From Streptomyces sp. B1I3 (GTDB lineage: Bacteria; Actinomycetota; Actinomycetes; Streptomycetales; Streptomycetaceae), in assembly GCF_030816615.1 (NCBI RefSeq), contig NZ_JAUSYD010000001.1, positions 3,928,501 through 3,992,500 on the forward strand: a DNA stretch of 64,000 nt. The letters run 5' to 3'. The notes under the pieces were generated by a model, which did no database searches, was not told where the DNA came from, and saw nothing but the letters and a program-made list of their open reading frames with translations. The first letter of the stretch is position 1, and each line of letters opens with the position of its first letter. This document shows, one piece after another, positions 33,249 to 41,493 of this stretch. The position numbers and the translations under genes were made by a program.

Positions 33249-34184
33249 ATGTCAGCCACGCGCTACGCCTATCTCGGTCCCGAAGGCACCTTCACCGAGG
33301 TCGCCCTCCGTACCCTGCCGGAGGCCGCCACCCGCGAGCTCGCCCCTATGCTCTCGGTGCCGGCGGCACTGGACGCGGTACGGAACGGGGAAGCGGCGGC
33401 AGCTCTCGTCCCGATCGAGAACTCCGTCGAGGGCGGAATCACCGCGACGCTCGACGAGCTGACCACCGGCGCGCCGCTGATGATCTACCGCGAGGTGCTG
33501 CTCTCCATCACGTTCGCGCTGCTGGTGCGCCCGGGTACGAAGCTGTCGGACGTCAGGACCGTCACCGCGCACCCGGCCGCGCAGCCACAGGTGCGGAACT
33601 GGATGTCGGCCAATCTTCCGGACGCGGCGTGGGAGTCCGCCGCGTCGAACGCCGACGGTGCCCGGCTCGTCAAGGAGGGGCATTACGACGCCGCTTTCGC
33701 GGGTGAGTTCGCCGCGGCCACCTACGGGCTCGAGCCCCTGGTGACGGAGATCCACGACGCGGAGAACGCGGAGACCCGCTTCGTGCTGGTGGGCCGCCCC
33801 GCCAGACCGTCCGCGCCGACCGGGGCCGACAAGACGTCCGTGGTGATCTGGCTCGGTGACGACCACCCCGGCGCACTGCTCGAACTGCTGCAGGAGTTCG
33901 CCGTGCGCGGGGTGAACCTGATGCTGATCCAGTCGCGGCCCACCGGCGAAGGCATCGGCAATTACTGCTTCGCCGTGGACGCGGAGGGACACATCGCCGA
34001 CCGCCGGGTGGGCGAGGCCCTGATGGGACTGAAGCGGATCTGCCCGAAGGTGCGGTTCCTGGGTTCCTATCCACGTGCCGGGGTGACGCCGGAAGAGGTG
34101 AGGTCCCTGCGGGCCGGCACGTCGGACCGGGACTTCACGGACGCTTCCGACTGGCTGGCCCGGAGCCAGGACGGGCGGATCTGA
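33249..34184 (+). CDS. pheA: Prephenate dehydratase
   Basis: The 311-aa protein matches monofunctional PheA. The PDT domain (YAYLGPEGTFTEVAL, VPIENSVEGGITATLDEL, THR-containing AENAETRFVLVG) is followed by an ACT domain with GALLELLQEFAVRGVNLMLIQSRP (about 205-285), the phenylalanine-sensing part. It converts prephenate to phenylpyruvate. The ESRP motif of many family members is QSRP here. The ATG at 33249 precedes SATRYAYLG. Confidence 0.95.
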   Translation: MSATRYAYLGPEGTFTEVALRTLPEAATRELAPMLSVPAALDAVRNGEAAAALVPIENSVEGGITATLDELTTGAPLMIYREVLLSITFALLVRPGTKLSDVRTVTAHPAAQPQVRNWMSANLPDAAWESAASNADGARLVKEGHYDAAFAGEFAAATYGLEPLVTEIHDAENAETRFVLVGRPARPSAPTGADKTSVVIWLGDDHPGALLELLQEFAVRGVNLMLIQSRPTGEGIGNYCFAVDAEGHIADRRVGEALMGLKRICPKVRFLGSYPRAGVTPEEVRSLRAGTSDRDFTDASDWLARSQDGRI

Positions 34185-34211
34185 AACGCCGGCGCCCAGT
34201 CGTACCTGCGG

Positions 34212-34527
34212 ATGTCCACGTACCCACAGAGTTATCCACAGGCACCTCTCCTGACCTGGGGACAAGTCGACACCGCGAAGCGACATCATCGACAAATCGC
34301 CCCACGGGTGCGAGTGAGTGACAGCAGGTCGGCGCGGTCGGCGCGGGCACAATTGCACTGATCAACTCCGCCGGATACGGAATACCCACTCGAATGAGCG
34401 CATGAGCCAGGTTTGAGTGGTGGAACCACGCGTCGAGCAGCACCTTCGGAACGATCACTTCCGGTGTCCACAGATTTTCCACACAGCCTGTGGATAACTG
34501 TATCGATCCGAGATCTCCTGTGGACAA
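34212..34527. other. Cluster of DnaA boxes upstream of serS
   Basis: Two perfect TTATCCACA boxes (34232-34240 plus; 34489-34497 minus) and a perfect TTGTCCACA (34519-34527 minus) lie with near-matches at 34257 (minus, one mismatch), 34464, 34475 and 34212. The 570-bp gap contains no gene. This is dense for chance in 72% GC DNA and resembles DnaA-titration or regulatory loci. Confidence 0.7.
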
Positions 34528-34755
34528 GGCGACCGGCCCCGCATTCCCAACTCCCTTTTCCGGCACCGCTGATGCGCCAAGCCGAATGGGCGCTTGGTCC
34601 CTCTCTGAGGCAATGAGCCCTCTTTATCGACCGGCTTCACTCCTTGACGGGCATCACTTTCCCGGCGGGATTCCCGATTCCGGCAATTAGGGCAAAGTGC
34701 CGTGATCGTCGATATCGGTTCGAGCGCCGGATCCCCGCACCGGTAGCCTTGAGGG

Positions 34756-36033
34756 GTGATTGACCTTCGCCTGCTCCGTGAGGACCCCGACCGTGTTCGC
34801 GCCTCCCAGCGCGCCCGTGGAGAGGACGTCGCCCTCGTCGACGCCCTGCTCTCCGCCGACGAGCTGCGCAGGTCGTCCGGCGTCCGTTTCGACGAACTCC
34901 GCTCCGAGCAGAAATCGCTCGGAAAGCTGATTCCCAAGGCCAACCCCGAGGAGCGGGCCGAGCTCCTGAAGAAGGCCGAGCAGCTCAAGACCGAGGTCAA
35001 GGCTGCCGACGCCGCCCAGGACGCGGCCGACGAGGAAGCCAAGCGGTTGCTGCTCCTTCTCGGCAACGTCGTCCACGAGGACGTGCCGGTCGGCGGCGAG
35101 GAGGACTTCGTCGTCCTCGAGACGCACGGCACCGTCCGCGACTTCGGCGCTGAGGGCTTCGAGCCCAAGGACCACCTGGAACTCGGCGAGGCGCTGGGCG
35201 CCATCGACATGGAGCGGGGCGCCAAGGTCTCCGGATCGCGCTTCTACTACCTGACGGGCGTCGGCGCGCTGCTCGAACTGGCCCTCGTCAACGCGGCGAT
35301 CGCGCAGGCCACCGAGGCCGGGTTCGTCCCGATGCTGACCCCGGCGCTGGTCCGTCCGCGCGCCATGGAGGGGACGGGTTTCCTCGGCCAGGCCGCGGAG
35401 AACGTCTACCACCTGGAGAAGGACGACTACTACCTGGTCGGCACCTCCGAGGTCCCGCTCGCGGCGTACCACATGGACGAGATCATCGACGCCGACAAGC
35501 TGCCGCTGCGCTATGCCGGTTTCTCACCGTGCTTCCGGCGCGAGGCCGGCACGTACGGCAAGGACACCCGCGGCATTTTCCGCGTCCACCAGTTCGACAA
35601 GGTGGAGATGTTCTCGTACGTCGACCCGGCGGACGCGGAGGCCGAGCACCGCAGGCTGCTGGAGTGGGAGAAGCAGTGGCTCACGGCCCTCGAGCTGCCG
35701 TTCCAGGTCATCGACGTCGCCACGGGTGACCTCGGAGCGTCCGCCTCCCGGAAGTTCGACTGCGAGGCGTGGATCCCCACCCAGGGCAAGTACCGCGAGC
35801 TGACCTCCGCGTCGAACTGCGACGGTTTCCAGGCCCGCCGGCTCTCCGTGCGCATGCGGGACGGCAAGAAGGTGCAGCCGCTCGCCACGTTGAACGGCAC
35901 GCTCTGCGCCGTACCGCGCACGATCGTGGCGATCCTGGAGAACCACCAGCTGGCCGACGGTTCCGTGCGGGTGCCGGAGGTGCTCCGTCCGTACCTGGGC
36001 GGGCGCGAGGTCCTGGAGCCGGTCTCCAAGTGA
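34756..36033 (+). CDS. serS: Seryl-tRNA synthetase
   Basis: The 425-aa protein starts at GTG (MIDLRLLREDPDRVRASQRARGED). The N-terminal long coiled-coil arm (about 30-105) that grips the tRNA variable arm precedes the class II core. Motif 2 is FRREAGTYGKDTRGIFRVHQF; the motif 3 region has NGTLCAVPRTIVAILENHQ. It charges tRNA-Ser; two tRNA-Ser genes lie in this window. No T-box leader is seen. The stop overlaps the HAD gene start. Confidence 0.97.
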   Translation: MIDLRLLREDPDRVRASQRARGEDVALVDALLSADELRRSSGVRFDELRSEQKSLGKLIPKANPEERAELLKKAEQLKTEVKAADAAQDAADEEAKRLLLLLGNVVHEDVPVGGEEDFVVLETHGTVRDFGAEGFEPKDHLELGEALGAIDMERGAKVSGSRFYYLTGVGALLELALVNAAIAQATEAGFVPMLTPALVRPRAMEGTGFLGQAAENVYHLEKDDYYLVGTSEVPLAAYHMDEIIDADKLPLRYAGFSPCFRREAGTYGKDTRGIFRVHQFDKVEMFSYVDPADAEAEHRRLLEWEKQWLTALELPFQVIDVATGDLGASASRKFDCEAWIPTQGKYRELTSASNCDGFQARRLSVRMRDGKKVQPLATLNGTLCAVPRTIVAILENHQLADGSVRVPEVLRPYLGGREVLEPVSK

Positions 36034-36845
36034 GCTTCCCCTACAAGCTGGTCGCCACCGACCTCGACGGCACGCTGCTGCGCGACGACGACACGGTCTC
36101 CGCGCGCACGCGTGAGGCGCTGGCCGCGGTCACCGCGGCCGGCGCGGCCCACATCATCGTCACCGGGCGGGCGGTGCCCTGGACCCGGCACATCCTGGAC
36201 GACCTGGGCTACGACGGACTCGCGGTGTGCGGTCAGGGCGCGCAGGTGTACCACGCCGGCGAGCACAAGCTGCTGACCTCCCTGACCCTGGACCGGCAGC
36301 TCGCCGGTCTGGCCCTGTCCAAGATCGAGGCGGAGGTCGGTCCGCTCGCGCTGGCCGCGAGCCGTGACGGACTCGAGGGAGAGGTGCTCGTCGGCCCCGG
36401 CTACCGGGTGCAGGAAGGGCCACTGCCCGCTCTCTTCGTGGACGATCCCGCCGAGATGTGGACCGCTCCCCTGAACAAGGTCTACATCCAGCATCCCGAG
36501 CTCGGCGACGACGCGCTGGCGAAGGCGGCCCGGCAGGCCGTCGGCAGCCTGGTGGACATCGTCATGGCGGGCCCGGGTGTCGTGGAGATCCTCCCTCTCG
36601 GGCTGAGCAAGGCGACCGGCCTGTCGCTGGCCGCCCGGCGCCTCGGACTGAAGGCGGCGGACACGCTGGCCTTCGGCGACATGCCGAACGACATCCCCAT
36701 GTTCGGCTGGGCGCAGCACGGCGTGGCCATGGCCAACGCGCACGACGACCTGAAGGCCGTGGCGCACGAGATCACCGCGTCGAACGAGCACGACGGCATC
36801 GCGGTGGTGCTGGAGGAGCTGCTCCGGTCGCCCCGACGGGCGTAG
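36030..36845 (+). CDS. HAD-superfamily Cof-type phosphatase
   Basis: The 271-aa protein starts at a GTG in a GTGA overlap with serS. HAD motifs are DLDGTLLRDDD (nucleophile Asp about 11), VTGRA (motif II), a Lys in LSKATGL, and GDMPNDIPMF (motif IV). The C2B cap and size match Cof/YbiV-like sugar-phosphate or FMN phosphatases. Co-transcribed with serS; substrate not predictable. Confidence 0.92.
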   Translation: MSFPYKLVATDLDGTLLRDDDTVSARTREALAAVTAAGAAHIIVTGRAVPWTRHILDDLGYDGLAVCGQGAQVYHAGEHKLLTSLTLDRQLAGLALSKIEAEVGPLALAASRDGLEGEVLVGPGYRVQEGPLPALFVDDPAEMWTAPLNKVYIQHPELGDDALAKAARQAVGSLVDIVMAGPGVVEILPLGLSKATGLSLAARRLGLKAADTLAFGDMPNDIPMFGWAQHGVAMANAHDDLKAVAHEITASNEHDGIAVVLEELLRSPRRA

Positions 36846-36861
36846 CGCGAACGCTGCGCGC

Positions 36862-37005
36862 GGCGCGGGGCTGCGCGCGGCGCGGGGCTACGCGCGGCGC
36901 GGGGCTACGCGCGGCGCGGGGCTACGCGCGGCGCGGGGCTACGCGCGGCGCGGGGCTACGCGCGGCGCGGGGCTACGCGCGGCGCGGGGCTACGCGCGGC
37001 GCGGG
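36862..37005. repeat. 17-bp tandem repeat array
   Basis: The unit GGCGCGGGGCTACGCGC is repeated eight times with almost no divergence (first copy has CTG for CTA), plus a partial ninth copy from 36998. Each unit can pair internally (GCGCG/CGCGC). It sits between the HAD gene and tRNA-Ser. No reading frame there is convincing. Confidence 0.85.
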
Positions 37006-37043
37006 TCATTCGGGCGTGGAGCGGCGTGGAGCGGACACTGCGG

Positions 37044-37129
<86 letters not shown>

Positions 37130-37378
37130 GGGAGGTGGCCGGGCGCGATCGCGCACCGAGGGCCACCCGGGGGTCCCGCTGCGGGCGGCCCCGCGTAGCT
37201 GATGAAGCTACCGCGGTGCCGGCCGCGGACCACCCTGCCGGGAGCGCGACGGACTCGGACTCCTGGTCATCGCCGCGCTCCTCTCCCGGTCCTGGTGGGC
37301 GCGGTCGTTCTGCGCCGTCGCCCTCACTGTGCCCGAGGGCGCCGTCCGGGGGCCACCCATTTTCTTCCGGTGATCCCC

Positions 37379-37406
37379 GGTCCTTCCGGTGACCACCGGA
37401 AGGACC
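37379..37406. terminator. 12-bp stem hairpin in the tRNA/ABC gap
   Basis: GGTCCTTCCGGT and ACCGGAAGGACC enclose GACC. With the hairpin at 37461 it is the only structure seen in the 37130-37499 gap, which holds no convincing gene. Confidence 0.5.
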
Positions 37407-37460
37407 GCGAGGCATCGGTCAGCCGCGCCGGACACACGGTCCGCTCGCCGCACGTGAGAC

Positions 37461-37483
37461 GCCCCCGCCCGGTGGGCGGGGGC
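37461..37483 (-). terminator. Terminator of the ABC exporter operon
   Basis: GCCCCCGCCC and GGGCGGGGGC form a 10-bp stem around GGT, 17 bp past the stop of the last ABC gene. Confidence 0.75.
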
Positions 37484-37499
37484 TGCACGGGGCGGAGTC

Positions 37500-38219
37500 T
37501 CACTCCTCGCCGGCGAGCTTCAGCGCCCGCAGTTTCTGACCCGCGTACCACGTGGCCACGGCCGTGACCCCGACCAGCAGGACGGTCGCGAGCGGCAGGC
37601 CGACGTCCGAGGTGACCAGACCGTCCCCGGCGACCTTCTCGGCGACCGAGAGGGACCACTGCTGCACGCTGAGCGTCCTGGCCCCCGGCACCAGGCTGCC
37701 GAAGAGTGCCTCCCACACCAGCGCGTACACCAGGCCGAAGACCACCGCGTGCCGGCTGACCGTGCCGAGCAGCAGGAACAGCGCGCTGTACGCGATCGAG
37801 GCGACCAGCGCGGCGATCGTGTATGCCACGGCGATCTGCCCGCCGTTGCCGTTCAGGATCAGGCCTGCGATCAGCGTGGGCAGTGCCGAGAAGAGCATCG
37901 TCACGGAGACGGCGACGATCAGCTTGGTGAAGATGATCGTGGGCCGCTTCACCGGCTTGGCCAGCAGATAGACGATCGAGCCGTCATCGATCTCGGGACC
38001 GATGGCTCCGGTCCCCGCGATCACGCCGATCAGCGGCACCATCGTGGCGATGGCGAACCCCCCGAGCACACCGGAGGCCACACCGTCATCGGCTCCGGCG
38101 AACGCCCGTACGGCAACGGCGATGGCCACCAGGAGGACGGGCAGGACGAACAGGATGGCGGCCCGGCGCCGGCCGAGCAGGGCCCGGTAGGTGAGCCGGG
38201 CGACTGTGGGGTCGTACAT
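37500..38219 (-). CDS. ABC-2 type transporter permease (second module)
   Basis: The 239-aa protein has six hydrophobic helices (AAILFVLPVLLVAIAVAV, GGFAIATMVPLIGVIAGTGAI, IVAVSVTMLFSALPTLIAGLIL, IAALVASIAYSALFLLLG, AVVFGLVYALVWEALFG, LATVLLVGVTAVATWYAG). The ABC-2 signature GPEIDDGSIVYLLAKPVKR contacts the ATPase. It pairs with the ATPase encoded just upstream (38250-39161), with a 30-bp gap. Likely an exporter subunit; substrate unknown. Last gene of a four-gene operon. Confidence 0.88.
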   Translation of the reverse strand: MYDPTVARLTYRALLGRRRAAILFVLPVLLVAIAVAVRAFAGADDGVASGVLGGFAIATMVPLIGVIAGTGAIGPEIDDGSIVYLLAKPVKRPTIIFTKLIVAVSVTMLFSALPTLIAGLILNGNGGQIAVAYTIAALVASIAYSALFLLLGTVSRHAVVFGLVYALVWEALFGSLVPGARTLSVQQWSLSVAEKVAGDGLVTSDVGLPLATVLLVGVTAVATWYAGQKLRALKLAGEE

Positions 38220-38249
38220 GACGCTTCACAGCTCCTTTCAGGCCACTAC

Positions 38250-39161
38250 TCAGGCCGCTACGAGATAGGAAAAGACCGATTCGAGGGATTCGTCGGACGG
38301 TGACACGGTCAGCAGCCGGATGCCGTTCTCACGAGCCACCTTCGGCAGCAGCGTGGTGAAGCGCCCGAAGTCGACGGCCTGGATACGCAGGGCCCGCTCC
38401 GTCACATCGACCTCGATCCCCGCGGTCGAGGGGTCCGCGATCAGCGCCGCGGCGAGTGCGCGGTCGTCACTGGACCGTACGAGGTAGCGGTGCGGCCGGT
38501 CCGTCATCAGCCGGCGGATCTTGCGGAAGTCGCCGGACGCGGCATGGCGCCCCGCCACGATCACCTCGATGTGCGAGGCGAGTTGCTCGACCTCCTCGAG
38601 GATGTGGGAGGAGAACAGCACCGTGCGGCCCTCCGCACCCATCCGGCGCAGCAGTTCCATCAACTGCATGCGCTGACGCGGGTCCATGCCGTTGAACGGC
38701 TCGTCCAGGAGCAGCACCGAGGGATCGTGGACCAGTGCGGAGGCCATCTTCACGCGCTGGCGCATGCCCTTGCTGTACGTGGAGATCTTGCGGTCCTGCG
38801 CGTACTCCATCTCGACCGTGGCCAGGGCCTTGTGCGCGGCCGCGTCGCCCAGTCCGTGCAGTTCCGCGTTGGCGACGACGAACTCGCGGCCGGTCAGGAA
38901 GTCGTACATCCCCTCCCGCTCCGGCACGATCCCGATCGCCTTGTAGACCGCCTCGTTGCGCCAGATCCGGGTGCCGTCGAGCGTCACCGTGCCGGTCGAC
39001 GGGGCGAGGAAGCCGGCCATCATGTTGATCAGCGTGGACTTCCCGGCGCCGTTGGGGCCGAGCAGCCCGGTGACTCCGGGGCCCACGGTCATGCTCACGT
39101 CGTTGACGGCGACCACGTTGCCGAACCAGCGCGAGGTGTGGTCGATCTCGATGGTGGTCAC
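38250..39161 (-). CDS. ABC transporter ATP-binding protein (second module)
   Basis: The 303-aa protein has Walker A GPNGAGKST, the Q-like loop GIVPEREGMYDFLTGREF, signature YSKGMRQRVKMA, Walker B VLLLDEPFNGMD and the H loop FSSHILEEVEQLA. The C-terminal 80 residues form the ACT-like extension common in ABC-2 exporter ATPases (DUF4162-type). Its start overlaps the previous permease stop by 4 bp. Confidence 0.93.
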   Translation of the reverse strand: MTTIEIDHTSRWFGNVVAVNDVSMTVGPGVTGLLGPNGAGKSTLINMMAGFLAPSTGTVTLDGTRIWRNEAVYKAIGIVPEREGMYDFLTGREFVVANAELHGLGDAAAHKALATVEMEYAQDRKISTYSKGMRQRVKMASALVHDPSVLLLDEPFNGMDPRQRMQLMELLRRMGAEGRTVLFSSHILEEVEQLASHIEVIVAGRHAASGDFRKIRRLMTDRPHRYLVRSSDDRALAAALIADPSTAGIEVDVTERALRIQAVDFGRFTTLLPKVARENGIRLLTVSPSDESLESVFSYLVAA

Positions 39162-40066
39162 AGCCCGACCCTCCGGTAGCGGCGCATCAGTACGGCGTAC
39201 GAGCCGGCGACGAGCGCGAGTACAACGATCAGATAGACGAGACCGGCGGCCGCTCCGGGCCCCTCACCGCCCGGGAAGGCGGAGGAGGCGCCGAGGTACG
39301 CCGTCTGGATGCCGTCGATCAGCGTGATGGGCGAGAACAGCCCCAGCCAGGTGATGGCACCGGCGGAGTCCGTCTCCCAGGCGATCGCCTGGACCGTGGA
39401 GACCGCGCCGTAGGTGATGGTCAGTACGGCGATCACGGCTGCGACTCCGAAGCCCCGGCGCGGAGTCAGCGCGGCGACGACCAGCCCGAGCCCGGCGAAC
39501 AGCACGGAGAGCAGTGCCACCGAGACCATCCCCTGCCCGAAGCCCTTGGTCTGGTCGGCGAAGTCGAACTTCGCCAGCAACGCGCCCACGTAGAGGATGA
39601 CGAGGGGCAGCCCGGTGAGGATGAGCAGGGCCGACGCCATGGCGGCGAACTTCGCCAGGACGTAGTCGACCCGCTCGATCGGACGCGAGAAGTACAACGG
39701 GACGCTCTTGAAGCGCAGATCCCTGGACACGGACTGCGGGGCCTGGGAGGCGATGAAGAGCCCGATCACGGCCTGCAGGTAGATCGCGAAGTCCGTGTAC
39801 TTGATGGGGAGCTTCGTCATGTTGGGCGTGGCCATGGCCACCGCGACGAGGATCAGCGCCACCAGGCACATCACTCCGCACAGGAGCATCGGCAGCACCT
39901 TGGACTTGGCCGAGCGGCCCAGTCCGAACGAGCCTCGCAGGGACTGCGAGTACAGCGAGCGGCGGGCATAGGCCCGGCCCAGGCGGGCGCCGTCGTAGGA
40001 GCGGTACCCGATGTTGTGGATCCGGGAGGTGTCGCTCCCGGTCGCGGCCCCGGTCTCAGAGCTCAT
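39158..40066 (-). CDS. ABC-2 type transporter permease (first module)
   Basis: The 302-aa protein has about six TM helices. RDLRFKSVPLYFSRPIERVDYVLAKF is the cytoplasmic coupling region, parallel to that in the second permease. The N-terminal 45 residues are hydrophilic (HNIGYRSYDGARLGRAYARRSL), a feature of Streptomyces ABC-2 permeases. It is encoded between the two ATPase genes and overlaps both. Partner of the ATPase at 40056-41075. Confidence 0.88.
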   Translation of the reverse strand: MSSETGAATGSDTSRIHNIGYRSYDGARLGRAYARRSLYSQSLRGSFGLGRSAKSKVLPMLLCGVMCLVALILVAVAMATPNMTKLPIKYTDFAIYLQAVIGLFIASQAPQSVSRDLRFKSVPLYFSRPIERVDYVLAKFAAMASALLILTGLPLVILYVGALLAKFDFADQTKGFGQGMVSVALLSVLFAGLGLVVAALTPRRGFGVAAVIAVLTITYGAVSTVQAIAWETDSAGAITWLGLFSPITLIDGIQTAYLGASSAFPGGEGPGAAAGLVYLIVVLALVAGSYAVLMRRYRRVGL

Positions 40067-41075
40067 CCCGACCGCTCCCCTTCTGCTGTCCTGCGCCGGC
40101 TGTCGCGGTCACCGCGGCCTGTGCTGATGCGGTGGTGCGGAAGACCTCGGCGATGTGGTGGCGCCGCTGTTCCATCCGGACGAGCCCGAGTCCGAGCTCG
40201 GCGACGCTGTCGCGCACCAGGTCGTACGTCTCCTCGCCCGTCGCCTCCACCAGGAGGATGTGCCCGGCGCCGGGCAGGCCCTCGGTGTCGAGACCGTCGT
40301 GCCCGACGAGCTTGATGCCGGCACCGGTGAGCTTGCGGCGAAGCGCGTCCGTGCCGTCGGGGTGGACGTCGCTGTCGGTGACTTCGACGGCCAGTGTGGC
40401 GGTGGTCTGCGTGAAGTCGCTGGTGGAGCTGGACCGCAGGAGTGTGCCGCCGTCGATGACGACGACGTGGTCGCAGGTCCGCTCGAGCTCACCCAGGAGG
40501 TGGGAGGTGACCAGGACCGAGATGCCGAAGTCGGTGTGGACGCGACGGATCAGGCCGAGCATCTCGTCGCGGCCGACCGGGTCCAGGCCGTTGGTCGGCT
40601 CGTCGAGCAGGACCAGCTGGGGGTCGTGGACGAGCGCCTGGGCCAGTTTCACCCGTTGCTTCATGCCGGTCGAGTAGCCGCCGATCGGGCGGTACCGCTC
40701 CTCGTACAGACCGACGTGGCGCAGGGTGTCGGCAGTGCGCTCGCGCGCTGCCGTGGGCGGCAGTCCCGACATCCGGGCCATGTGGACGACGAACTCGGTC
40801 GCCGAGACGTCCGGCGGCAGACAGTCGTGCTCGGGCATGTACCCGACCCGTTCCCGGATCGCGGCGCCCTCGGTGGCGACGTCGAGTCCGAGCACCGCGG
40901 CCCGGCCCTCGGTGGCGGGGGACAGACCCAGCAGGATCTTGATCAATGTGGACTTGCCGGCTCCGTTGGAACCCACCAGGCCGGTGACGCCCGGTCCGAT
41001 GTCCAAGGAGAGCCGGTCAAGAGCGGTCACCCGGGGGAACCGCTTGCTCAGGCTTTCGGTCGCGATCACAGTCAC
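40056..41075 (-). CDS. ABC transporter ATP-binding protein (first module)
   Basis: About 339 aa. Walker A is GSNGAGKST, followed by VGYMPEHDCLPPD, signature YSTGMKQRVKLA, Walker B LVLLDEPTNGLD and the H loop VTSHLLGELERTC. A C-terminal regulatory domain of about 110 residues follows. The start is uncertain: GTG at 41075 (VTVIATESLSKRF) is used because it begins at the first family residues; a GTG at 41102 is also open. First gene of the operon, divergent from the hydrolase-SDR gene across a DnaA-box cluster. Confidence 0.92.
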   Translation of the reverse strand: MTVIATESLSKRFPRVTALDRLSLDIGPGVTGLVGSNGAGKSTLIKILLGLSPATEGRAAVLGLDVATEGAAIRERVGYMPEHDCLPPDVSATEFVVHMARMSGLPPTAARERTADTLRHVGLYEERYRPIGGYSTGMKQRVKLAQALVHDPQLVLLDEPTNGLDPVGRDEMLGLIRRVHTDFGISVLVTSHLLGELERTCDHVVVIDGGTLLRSSSTSDFTQTTATLAVEVTDSDVHPDGTDALRRKLTGAGIKLVGHDGLDTEGLPGAGHILLVEATGEETYDLVRDSVAELGLGLVRMEQRRHHIAEVFRTTASAQAAVTATAGAGQQKGSGRDEL

Positions 41076-41351
41076 GTCAACGACGGTAGTGGCGCGTACC
41101 ACAGACGTCGTCAGACCAGGCGGTTGTATCGGCGTCCGCCTCGAGGCGTACGGACCCGTAAGGGGACCGCACGGGGGAGGATACGGAGGAAGACGCGGGG
41201 CGCGGACGAATCCCCGCCCGGACCTGTTCCGCGGGCTGTTCCCGTGAGCCGTGCCGCGCGCCCGCTCCCGCCGCGTCTCGCGCGGGATCTTCCGCGAGCC
41301 TCGGCAGCCACGTGCGCGTGTCCACGGGGCACGGGCCGTCGTCCCAGAACC

Positions 41352-41390
41352 TTGTCCACAGTGGCCTTGTCCACAGGCACCTTGTCCACA
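41352..41390 (+). other. Three DnaA boxes in 15-bp register
   Basis: TTGTCCACA occurs exactly at 41352, 41367 and 41382, always on the plus strand and followed by G; a near-match GTGTCCACG lies near 41318. This is the Streptomyces DnaA consensus. The 41076-41493 gap holds no gene apart from this cluster. The even 15-bp spacing suggests cooperative binding. Confidence 0.75.
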
Positions 41391-41493
41391 GGTTTCGGTC
41401 CTGCCTTGACGCGGCTCCCTCGGATTGCCACATTCGTCGGTGTCACGTTACGGGCACGTACCGCGACGGCGGCACATAGGACGAGGGGGCTGC

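Noticed and set aside
34640..34755. T-box leader for serS
   Set aside because: No T-box sequence or specifier stem is visible; Streptomyces serS normally lacks one.
36846..37010. CRISPR array
   Set aside because: Units are contiguous 17-mers with no spacers and no cas genes nearby.
41077..41433. 118-codon minus-strand frame with LWTR repeats
   Set aside because: The repeat peptide is produced by the three DnaA boxes; no RBS, no homology.
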